A stretch of 10,925 nt of DNA from Tardiphaga sp. (GTDB taxonomy: Bacteria > Pseudomonadota > Alphaproteobacteria > Rhizobiales > Xanthobacteraceae). The translations under genes and the position numbers were made by a program. Where the stretch lies: NCBI GenBank assembly GCA_028290765.1, contig JAQGJF010001022.1, positions 1 through 10,925 of the forward strand, read 5' to 3'. This document shows, piece by piece, positions 1-5,528 of this stretch. The notes under the pieces are model-generated. The model did no database searches. It saw only the letters and a program-made list of their open reading frames with translations, and was not told where the DNA came from. Each line of letters starts with the position of its first letter. Position 1 is the stretch's first letter.

Positions 1-1325
1 TGACCACGGTGGCCGATTTCGAAGTCAGTGCCGGCGAGACGATACCCTTCGTGCTCACTTACGGGCCGTCGCATCTGCCGCTTCCCGAACCCATCGATCC
101 GCAGCAGGCGTTGCGGGACACCGAGGCGTTCTGGTCCGAATGGTCCGGCCGCTGCACCTATAAGGGCCTGTCGCGGGAACTCGTGATGCGCTCGCTGATC
201 ACGCTGAAGGCGCTGACCTTTGCGCCGAGCGGTGGCATCGTCGCGGCGCCGACCACGTCATTGCCGGAAAAGCTCGGCGGCGCGCGCAACTGGGATTACC
301 GGTTCTGCTGGTTGCGCGATGCGACGTTCACGCTGCTGGCGCTGATGAACAGCGGCTACACCGAAGAGGCGTCCGCCTGGCATAGCTGGCTGCTGCGGGC
401 GGTCGCGGGTTCGCCCGCCGACATGCAGATCATGTACGGCATCATGGGCCAGCGGCGGCTGCTGGAATGGGAAGTGCCGTGGCTTACCGGCTATGAGGGC
501 GCATTGCCGGTCCGGATCGGCAATGCCGCCCACGCCCAGCTGCAGCTCGACGTCTATGGCGAGTTGATCGACGCGTTCCATCAGTCGCGCATCGCCGAAC
601 TCAAGCTCGACGATGGCACCTGGTCGGTGGAATGCACGGTGCTGAATCATCTGGCCGAGGTCTGGGACCAGCCGGACCACGGCATCTGGGAACGGCGCGG
701 CGACGGCAGGCATTACGTCTCTTCCAAGGTGATGACCTGGGTGGCGTTCGACCGTGGCATCAAGAGCGCGGAAAAGTTCGGCTTCAAGGCGCCGCTGGAG
801 AAATGGCGGGTGTTGCGCGACATCATCCATCGCGACGTCTGCGACCATGGTTTCGATGCCAGGCAGAATGCGTTCGTCGAATCCTACGGATCGCCATTGC
901 TGGACGCCAGCATTCTTCTGTTGCCGGCGGTGGGCTTTCTGCCGGCGTCGGATCCGCGTGTGCGGGGGACGCTGGAAGCGATCGAAAAGCACATGATGCG
1001 CGACGGCTTCGTGCTGCGGCACGACCCGCGCGAAATCTCCGAGGAAAAGCAGCCGATCGAAGGCGCGTTTCTCGCCTGCAGCCTGTGGCTCGCCGACGCC
1101 TATGTGCTGGCCGGCGAGATCGACAGAGCGCAGGCCCTGTTCGACCGGGTAGTCGGCATCGCCAACGATCTCGGCCTGCTCGCCGAAGAATATGACTCCG
1201 ATGAGAAGCGCCAGACCGGGAATTTCCCGCAGGCGCTGACCCATATCGCGCTGATCAACACCGCGCACAACCTCAGCGGCGCCAAACGGCCGGTCGACAA
1301 GCCGGTGATGCAGCGCGCGAAGTAG
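1..1325 (+). CDS. Glycoside hydrolase family 15 protein (glucoamylase/trehalase-like), 5' end outside the window
   Basis: This is the C-terminal part, about 440 residues, of a GH15 (alpha/alpha)6-barrel hydrolase, a family acting on alpha-glucosidic bonds in maltodextrins or trehalose. The frame is open to the left edge (codons ACC ACG GTG from base 3). The GTG at 9 is therefore probably internal, since bacterial members are usually near 600 residues with an N-terminal beta-sandwich missing here. Counting from that GTG, family motifs include GGARNWDYRFCWLRDATFTL (about 90-109), the LPVRIGNAA stretch, and GIWERRG with Glu228 as likely general acid. The LLAEEYD stretch carries Glu393, which lines up with the SEQYD general base of fungal glucoamylase. 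No signal peptide can be judged. The natural substrate (trehalose, maltodextrin or another glucoside) cannot be decided. It ends at TAG and converges on the cupin gene. Family certain, specificity open. Confidence 0.93.
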   Translation, partial: TTVADFEVSAGETIPFVLTYGPSHLPLPEPIDPQQALRDTEAFWSEWSGRCTYKGLSRELVMRSLITLKALTFAPSGGIVAAPTTSLPEKLGGARNWDYRFCWLRDATFTLLALMNSGYTEEASAWHSWLLRAVAGSPADMQIMYGIMGQRRLLEWEVPWLTGYEGALPVRIGNAAHAQLQLDVYGELIDAFHQSRIAELKLDDGTWSVECTVLNHLAEVWDQPDHGIWERRGDGRHYVSSKVMTWVAFDRGIKSAEKFGFKAPLEKWRVLRDIIHRDVCDHGFDARQNAFVESYGSPLLDASILLLPAVGFLPASDPRVRGTLEAIEKHMMRDGFVLRHDPREISEEKQPIEGAFLACSLWLADAYVLAGEIDRAQALFDRVVGIANDLGLLAEEYDSDEKRQTGNFPQALTHIALINTAHNLSGAKRPVDKPVMQRAK

Positions 1326-1349
1326 GGCAGGCGGTTGATGCGGTGAATA

Positions 1350-1388
1350 GCAGGGTAATCTCCGCAAAAGATGCGGAGATTACCCTGC
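1350..1388. terminator. Perfect 17-bp inverted repeat with 5-nt loop between convergent genes
   Basis: Arms 1350-1366 and 1372-1388 are exact reverse complements around the loop AAAGA. The repeat sits 24 bp after the GH15 stop and 17 bp before the cupin stop, the usual place for a shared bidirectional terminator. Neither side carries a clear T-tract, so a classical intrinsic terminator is not proven. It could also be a processed RNA hairpin or a small mobile palindrome. Confidence 0.6.
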
Positions 1389-1389
1389 A

Positions 1390-1405
1390 AAGATTCGTGA
1401 ATCTT
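1390..1405. repeat. Small palindrome AAGATTC-GT-GAATCTT
   Basis: Seven-base arms (1390-1396, 1399-1405) with a 2-base centre directly follow the 17-bp hairpin and touch the cupin stop codon. A 2-nt loop is too tight for a good RNA hairpin, so this may be a protein-binding palindrome or chance. Reported because the two palindromes are adjacent. Confidence 0.4.
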
Positions 1406-1746
1406 CATTCTTCGCCGAACGGACCCATGGCGCCGAGCCGCACGGTCAGCAACTCGACATCGGTCATGGCGATATGTGGTCCTTGGCGGGTACCGGCCGG
1501 CGTCGTCCAGAATGTGCCGATCTCGCAGCGTCTGCCGCCGGTCTCGACCGTGCCGGACAACACCAGAACATACTCGTCGGCGGGGTGGGTGTGTACCGGG
1601 ATGGTGGTGCCCGCGGCGAGCCTTGCACGGTGGATGGACCCCCCGGGCACCGGCTGTGCCAGCGGCATCAGTTCGACGCCTGGCAGAAAATCGACGGTGA
1701 TCCACTTGCTGTCATCGGGGTCGGAAAAGGCTTGCTGGCTGGACAT
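1405..1746 (-). CDS. Small single-domain cupin protein
   Basis: This 113-residue protein is a single beta-barrel cupin, probably cytosolic and metal-binding. Cupin motif 1 fits the consensus exactly: Gly46, five residues, His52-Thr-His54, three residues, Glu58, six residues, Gly65. Motif 2 is partial: Gly77, Pro83, Gly85, with His91 as likely third metal histidine. Length is typical of one-domain cupins such as the ChrR cupin-like group. The ATG at 1746 is preceded by GGAG (1754-1757, minus strand) at 7 nt. It diverges from the MarR gene across 64 bp carrying two identical palindromes, so it is the probable target of that regulator. Such cupins include small dioxygenases, isomerases and non-enzymatic binders. 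Substrate and reaction cannot be named. Confidence 0.88.
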   Translation of the reverse strand: MSSQQAFSDPDDSKWITVDFLPGVELMPLAQPVPGGSIHRARLAAGTTIPVHTHPADEYVLVLSGTVETGGRRCEIGTFWTTPAGTRQGPHIAMTDVELLTVRLGAMGPFGEE

Positions 1747-1769
1747 GACGCGGCTCCGGGGCTAGTTGG

Positions 1770-1781
1770 TAACCTAAGGTT
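1770..1781. promoter_or_regulatory. Operator-like palindrome, copy 1 (TAACCTAAGGTT)
   Basis: An AACCT-A-AGGTT palindrome lies in the cupin/marR divergent intergenic region, nearer the cupin gene. It is identical over 12 bases to the copy at 1794-1805. Centre-to-centre distance is 24 bp, just over two helical turns. Inferred binding site for the adjacent MarR protein. Confidence 0.72.
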
Positions 1782-1793
1782 CAGAATTGAAGA

Positions 1794-1805
1794 TAACCTA
1801 AGGTT
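1794..1805. promoter_or_regulatory. Operator-like palindrome, copy 2, overlapping the marR ribosome binding site
   Basis: Second identical copy of TAACCTAAGGTT, here extended by one more base to a 13-bp palindrome ending TTA. Its right half contains AAGG (1800-1803), the only plausible Shine-Dalgarno for the ATG at 1811 (7-nt spacing). Protein bound here would sit at the start of the marR transcript or block its promoter, which suggests autorepression. Confidence 0.72.
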
Positions 1806-1810
1806 ACTAT

Positions 1811-2305
1811 ATGAAGCAAGCCTCAGGACGGCGCGACACGCGCCTGCTGGCCGCGGTCGAGGAGCGGCGGCGCCGGAATATGCGACAGCTGTTGTTGCGC
1901 GCGTCGCGGCTGGTGAACCGCCACGTCGTCGATGGCCTGCAAGCCCGGGGCTACGCCGACCTGCGCTCCACGCATACCACCCTGCTGTCGAATATCGACC
2001 TCGCCGGCAGTACGGTCACCGATGCTGCGGAGCGGGCAGGGATCACCAAACAGGCGATGGGGCGACTGGCTGTGGAGCTCGAAAGCGCGGGCTACATCCG
2101 CCTCAGGAAAAACGCCGAAGACGGCCGCGTCCGCATCTTGCAACTTACCAACACAGGGAAGCGTTTGATGCTGGACAGCCTGGAGGTGATGGCCGACCTT
2201 GAACGCCGCTATGCGCTCTCGGTCGGCGAGGATCGCCTGGAGGCCCTGCTGCAGGGCTTGGCAATTTTCATCGACAGCGCGGAAGGGACAACCAAAGACG
2301 AATAA
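1811..2305 (+). CDS. MarR-family winged-helix transcriptional regulator
   Basis: This 164-residue protein has typical MarR length and layout: an N-terminal dimerisation helix region (about 14-48), a helix-turn-helix (about 68-90, with ITKQAMGRLAVELESAGYI), and a beta wing (about 97-110) carrying Asp104 and Arg106 in the DGRVR motif that usually touches the minor groove. A C-terminal helix (about 125-158) would complete the dimer. The first residues are basic. The ATG at 1811 is supported by AAGG 7 nt upstream. It is divergent from the cupin gene, and the spacer has two copies of a perfect operator-like palindrome, so it probably represses itself and the cupin gene until a small ligand releases it. 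The ligand cannot be inferred. A sensory cysteine, as in OhrR, is not evident. Confidence 0.92.
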   Translation: MKQASGRRDTRLLAAVEERRRRNMRQLLLRASRLVNRHVVDGLQARGYADLRSTHTTLLSNIDLAGSTVTDAAERAGITKQAMGRLAVELESAGYIRLRKNAEDGRVRILQLTNTGKRLMLDSLEVMADLERRYALSVGEDRLEALLQGLAIFIDSAEGTTKDE

Positions 2306-2566
2306 GAGGACGTATGGAGACCGGAGTGGCGCGACCGACATCGCTGATCGCACGCAGCGCGTCGTAATGACCCGGAAGTCCTTGAGAAAATTCTCCTGCA
2401 CGCACCACGTCCCGGCACGGCTAATCGTGTCAGCATTGTGGTTCCCAACAATCGCCACTGTACGCCGGTAAGGTTGCGCGGTCCTGGTGTTCTAAATAGC
2501 ATTGCATGAACTGCTTCAACGCTGCCTCCCGCAACGGGTCCGGCAACTCATCCATCAGCGTGAGGT
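2306..2566. other. Gene-poor intergenic stretch between marR and the methyltransferase
   Basis: No intact gene is supported here. The stretch holds the ATP-grasp relic (about 2343-2458). To its right, a minus-strand open stretch reads LTLMDELPDPLREAALKQFM (about 2562-2503), which looks coding-like but lacks a recognisable family or a credible start. It may be further eroded gene material. A weak sigma70-like pair (TTGCGC at 2474-2479, TAGCAT at 2497-2502, 17-bp spacing) could drive the methyltransferase but is far from consensus. Confidence 0.5.
2343..2458 (-). pseudogene. Degenerate relic of a TPR/ATP-grasp gene (paralogue of 3669-5303)
   Basis: Read on the minus strand, this stretch gives VGNHNADTISRAG-TWCVQENFLKD in one frame and HYDALRAISDV in another. 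These match HHDNTDMINHA-WMQREEEDFLTD and HYDALRAIRNI of the intact protein encoded at 3669-5303 (roughly residues 435-480). At DNA level, 2346-2369 agrees with 3867-3890 at 22 of 24 bases in the same orientation. Between the two blocks the relic has 8 nt where the intact gene has 24, a net 16-nt loss that breaks the frame, and there are small in-frame indels upstream. No conserved start or remaining domain is clear on either side, so only a short fragment survives. Homology is read by eye; its outer limits are uncertain. Confidence 0.7.
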
Positions 2567-3562
2567 GTGATATTGAAATTCTCTGCTGCTCGTCGCGAAA
2601 AACCTGTCGCCGAACCGGAGGGATGGCAGCACAACGTTCGCTGTCCCCGATGTTTTTCGCCGATATGGGATCTGGAACGCAAGCCGTCATGTTCCAGCGT
2701 CGCGTGCGAGTTCAGCAAGACCGCGTTTCCGGTCGTCGATGGACAGCCGGTGCTGATCGATTTTGCCGCCAGCATTTTTCATCGATCGGCCTATCAGGTC
2801 GACAACGGATCGGTGATCGAGCGCGATGTAGCCAAACAATCCATCGGCTCGCGTCTGCACCGCGTGACATCGGGAGAAAATCCGATTGCCACGGCGAATT
2901 GCGCGAAGTTCGTTGCTCTCTTGAAAGAAACGTCGGCGCGGCCTGTCGTGCTCGTGATCGGCGGCGGCACCATCGGTTCCGGTGCAGGCGAACTCTACAA
3001 CGACCCGTCGGTCGAACTTGTCGGAATCGACGTATATGCCTCGCCGCATACACATCTGCTGGCCGACGCCCACCGGCTGCCGTTCGCGAACGGGGTGTTC
3101 GACGGAGTCTGGATCCAGGCGGTGCTCGAACATGTGCTGGAGCCCGCAACGGTCGTGGCGGAGATCCACCGGGTGCTGCGGGCTTCGGGACTGGTCTACG
3201 CTGAGACGCCGTTCATGCAACAGGTGCACGAGCAGGCTTATGATTTCTCGCGCTTCACGCAGAGCGGCCATCGCTGGCTGTTCCGCAGATTTTCGGAAAT
3301 CAGCGCGGGGCCGGTCGGCGGTTCGGGCGTCGCTTTGGTCTGGTCGATTCGTTATTTCACGCGCGCGCTGGGGGCAGGCAATGCCCTGTCGCGGCTGATA
3401 TCGCTCCCCTTCTTCTGGCTCCGGTTCCTCGACCGGTTTGCCCGCGGCCGGGCCGTCGCGGACGCCGCCAGCGGTGTTTTCTTCCTTGGACGACGGTCCG
3501 AACGATCGATCGATCCGCACGCGATGCCCGGGTATTATGAGCGGCAGGGATCGGCGGAATGA
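2567..3562 (+). CDS. Class I SAM-dependent methyltransferase with N-terminal zinc ribbon
   Basis: This protein of about 331 residues joins a small Trm112-like zinc ribbon to a Methyltransf_11-type domain. Counting from the GTG at 2567, Cys26, Cys29 (CPRC), Cys42 and Cys47 form the likely zinc site. Then follow SAM motif I VLVIGGGTIGSGAGEL (128-143), the acidic LVGIDVY strand end (Asp155), and ADAHRLPF...FDGVWIQAVLEHVLEP (166-193), characteristic of methyltransferase type 11. After residue 270 comes a basic, aromatic-rich tail (LISLPFFWLRFLDRFARGR) that could associate with membrane. No ATG exists near the start. TTG at 2573 has GAGG (2562-2565) at 7 nt and is the better-supported start; GTG 2567 lacks a clear site. 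Proteins of this build are often found near glycan or lipid modification genes, but the substrate cannot be named. It converges on the TPR/ATP-grasp gene. Confidence 0.88.
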   Translation: MILKFSAARREKPVAEPEGWQHNVRCPRCFSPIWDLERKPSCSSVACEFSKTAFPVVDGQPVLIDFAASIFHRSAYQVDNGSVIERDVAKQSIGSRLHRVTSGENPIATANCAKFVALLKETSARPVVLVIGGGTIGSGAGELYNDPSVELVGIDVYASPHTHLLADAHRLPFANGVFDGVWIQAVLEHVLEPATVVAEIHRVLRASGLVYAETPFMQQVHEQAYDFSRFTQSGHRWLFRRFSEISAGPVGGSGVALVWSIRYFTRALGAGNALSRLISLPFFWLRFLDRFARGRAVADAASGVFFLGRRSERSIDPHAMPGYYERQGSAE

Positions 3563-3602
3563 TTGGGAAGTTTAACCCTATGATCCACCCTTGTGGTCCG
3601 CA

Positions 3603-3663
3603 TGAGCGGAGCGACATGCGGATCACGGTAACTCCGGATGTCGCTACGCTCATCCGGGCTACG
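3603..3663. repeat. REP-like palindromic repeat, copy 1
   Basis: Imperfect inverted repeat with arms 3603-3622 and 3633-3652 (18 of 20 paired) and a 10-nt loop. The right part, 3634-3663, matches 5490-5519 at 29 of 30 bases, so this is a dispersed element rather than a gene-specific hairpin. It lies between the convergent methyltransferase and TPR/ATP-grasp genes and may also act as a bidirectional terminator, though no T-tract follows. Confidence 0.82.
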
Positions 3664-3679
3664 GGTGCTTAATCACCCG
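3662..3679. repeat. Short hairpin spanning the stop codon of the TPR/ATP-grasp gene
   Basis: CGGGTG (3662-3667) and CACCCG (3674-3679) pair around CTTAAT, and the loop contains the TAA stop of the minus-strand gene. It abuts REP copy 1. Six base pairs is short, so a termination role is only possible. Confidence 0.35.
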
Positions 3680-5303
3680 CCGCCGTCATCTTCTCCAGCA
3701 TCGCATCGAATGCTAGCCGGATGCGTTCGACGTAGAGCGCCTTGTAGGGAAAATTCTCGTTGTGCTGGTGCACCAGCATCGAGGCGTTGACCTCGAATAC
3801 GACGAGCTGTCCCGTGGCGTCCAGTCCGCAATCGATGCCGAAATAGTCAAGGTCGACGATGTTGCGGATCGCGCGCAGCGCGTCGTAGTGGTTGGGATCG
3901 AAAACTGCCCATGGATCGGTGAGAAAATCCTCTTCCTCGCGCTGCATCCAGGCGTGGTTGATCATGTCGGTATTGTCGTGGTGCAGCTTCCAGTCGGTGC
4001 CGATGGCGAGATGATAGGGCAGGATCTCGTCGCCGACGAAGATGAAGCGGTATTTGCGGAAATGACCGTCCGCCGAGCGGTAGTCGAGATACTCGATCAG
4101 GTAATGCTCGACGCCCGGGTGGTGTTGAACGAAACGGGCCACCTCGCTCAGATTGCCGAATTTCTCGAAATCGTCGCCGCCATGGGTGCCGGCCGGCCGC
4201 GCCAGCACCGGCATGGCGAAGGTCGCCGCCGCCTCGAGCGCGGTGATCGAGCTGATGTCCGCCGGCAGGCGCAAGACTTTCGGCAGCCGGCAGCCCGGAA
4301 TATCCTTCAGCCGCCGGGTGATGATCTCCCGCGCGGTCTGCCGAATCTTGTCCGGTGGATTGACGGTGGGCAGGCCGAGCCGGTCGATCAATTCGGCGAC
4401 CGGTGTCAACAGCGCCTGCGCCTGATCGGCATCGGAGATCTGGTTGAACACGACATCCGCATTCTGCCGCAGCATGTCGATGTCGTAATTACGGCCGTCG
4501 AACACAGCAAGCGTGTTGGCGTCATAGGCCGGGCTGGTGAGCAGATATTCCGTCGGTGTGTTGCCAGCGAACGGTGCAAACAGCGCCAGCACGCGAAACG
4601 CCGCCGGCGATTGGGCCGCCGGGCGCCGGATCAGGGGCTGCAATCGCGCGGCCTGGAGAAAGGCCGCCTCGGCGCCGGCACGGTCGTCCATTTTCTGCAG
4701 CACATTGCCGATGCCGTAAAAACTGTCGGCGTCGTCGGGACGGAGCGAGACGGCGCGGCGAAAGCAATCGAACGCCGCTTCTAGCTCATCATCGTCGGCA
4801 TGGAGCTTGCCGAGCTGATGGCAGAGCTGCGCATCCCGCGGCCGTTCGGTGTTGAGTTCGAGCAGCAGCAGTTTCGCGAGCGTGATCTGGCGCGTGGCGA
4901 TCAAGGCTTGCACGAGGTTGGTGCGCGACGGCCAATGCCGCGGATCGAGCGAGAGCGCATGCAGGTACAGCGCGACCGCATCCTTTGCACGATGCCATTT
5001 GAGATAGACGCTGCCGAGATTGCACCAGCACGGCGTCATCTCGGGCTGCAACCGCAGCGCCGCGCTGTAATTCTCGGCGGCGAGGTCGAGGTCGCCCAGG
5101 GTCATGCCGGCATTGCCGAGCTTGAAATGCAGCTCCGCGATGATTTTCGCGTCGGCCTCGGCATCGGCAAGGCCGTGCTTGAACGTCGCGATCGCTTCGC
5201 CGATGCGGCCAGCGGTAACATGATCCAGGCCTTCGCGAAGCGCGCGCGTAGCAGGCGAATCCGTAATTTCGGGGTTGGCGGCGAAAGCGGTGGATGCGGT
5301 CAT
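3669..5303 (-). CDS. TPR-repeat protein with C-terminal ATP-grasp domain
   Basis: This 544-residue protein fuses two modules. Residues about 18-225 are five to six tetratricopeptide repeats, for example AELHFKLGNAGMTLGDLDLA, WCNLGSVYLKWHRAKDAVAL and SFYGIGNVLQKMDDRAGAEA, each followed by the LxP or LDP turn. Residues about 240-544 are an ATP-grasp fold: VLARPAGTHGG (nucleotide-binding strand and loop), YLIEYLDYRSADGHFRKYRFIFV, and FEVNASMLVHQHN (503-515), where Glu504 and Asn506 should bind Mg-ATP. ATP-grasp enzymes join a carboxylate to an amine or thiol via an acyl phosphate, and the TPRs probably bind a protein partner or substrate. The ATG at 5303 is the only usable start: an in-frame stop lies at 5352-5354, and no strong Shine-Dalgarno is visible. 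There is no signal peptide or membrane segment. Both neighbours end in palindromic repeats, so it seems monocistronic. The reaction is unknown. Confidence 0.87.
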   Translation of the reverse strand: MTASTAFAANPEITDSPATRALREGLDHVTAGRIGEAIATFKHGLADAEADAKIIAELHFKLGNAGMTLGDLDLAAENYSAALRLQPEMTPCWCNLGSVYLKWHRAKDAVALYLHALSLDPRHWPSRTNLVQALIATRQITLAKLLLLELNTERPRDAQLCHQLGKLHADDDELEAAFDCFRRAVSLRPDDADSFYGIGNVLQKMDDRAGAEAAFLQAARLQPLIRRPAAQSPAAFRVLALFAPFAGNTPTEYLLTSPAYDANTLAVFDGRNYDIDMLRQNADVVFNQISDADQAQALLTPVAELIDRLGLPTVNPPDKIRQTAREIITRRLKDIPGCRLPKVLRLPADISSITALEAAATFAMPVLARPAGTHGGDDFEKFGNLSEVARFVQHHPGVEHYLIEYLDYRSADGHFRKYRFIFVGDEILPYHLAIGTDWKLHHDNTDMINHAWMQREEEDFLTDPWAVFDPNHYDALRAIRNIVDLDYFGIDCGLDATGQLVVFEVNASMLVHQHNENFPYKALYVERIRLAFDAMLEKMTAAGD

Positions 5304-5387
5304 GAAAGGCGCGTGCTCGCGGTGGACACGCTCCAGCCATAGCCACGTTTCTTAAATAAGATTCACCACGCGAGGACGCGTGCCGCG

Positions 5388-5447
5388 CGAAAATTGCTTC
5401 TGGATATTTCAGGCCGCGCGGCTGAAAACATTCGGTAATAATTTTCG
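5388..5447. repeat. Nested inverted repeats upstream of the TPR/ATP-grasp gene
   Basis: An outer perfect 8-bp pair CGAAAATT (5388-5395) and AATTTTCG (5440-5447) encloses an inner hairpin, TTTCAG (5407-5412) with CTGAAA (5422-5427) around the self-complementary CCGCGCGG. It lies 85-144 bp upstream of the ATG at 5303, so it may be a regulatory site for that gene. No consensus promoter can be assigned with confidence. Confidence 0.45.
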
Positions 5448-5451
5448 ATGT

Positions 5452-5519
5452 GTAGCAGCATGAGCGAAGCGATATGCGGGAACTCAGTCCCGGATGTCGC
5501 TTCGCTCATCCGGGCTACG
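5452..5519. repeat. REP-like palindromic repeat, copy 2
   Basis: Arms 5461-5481 and 5488-5508 pair at 19 of 21 positions around a 6-nt loop. Outer GTAGC (5452-5456) and GCTAC (5514-5518) extend the stem past an internal loop. The block 5490-5519 is nearly identical to copy 1 at 3634-3663. It begins 10 bp beyond the stop of the HAD gene, so it forms the 3' end of the pentose phosphate operon transcript and could protect or terminate it. Confidence 0.85.
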
Positions 5520-5528
5520 ACGCCGGCC

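Noticed and set aside
258..1367. Minus-strand open frame (369 codons) opposite the GH15 gene
   Set aside because: Product rich in Arg, His and Gln without motifs; the GH15 frame has family motifs throughout.
2506..3204. Plus-strand open frame starting at ATG 2506
   Set aside because: It overlaps the methyltransferase in a different frame and yields an Arg/Cys-rich product with no motif.
3762..4784. Plus-strand open frame (340 codons) opposite the TPR/ATP-grasp gene
   Set aside because: No domain features; the minus strand shows TPR periodicity and ATP-grasp motifs across the same bases.
3603..5519. Possible CRISPR or composite transposon formed by the repeated blocks
   Set aside because: Only two copies, 1.9 kb apart, each a self-complementary hairpin; no spacers, transposase or target duplication.
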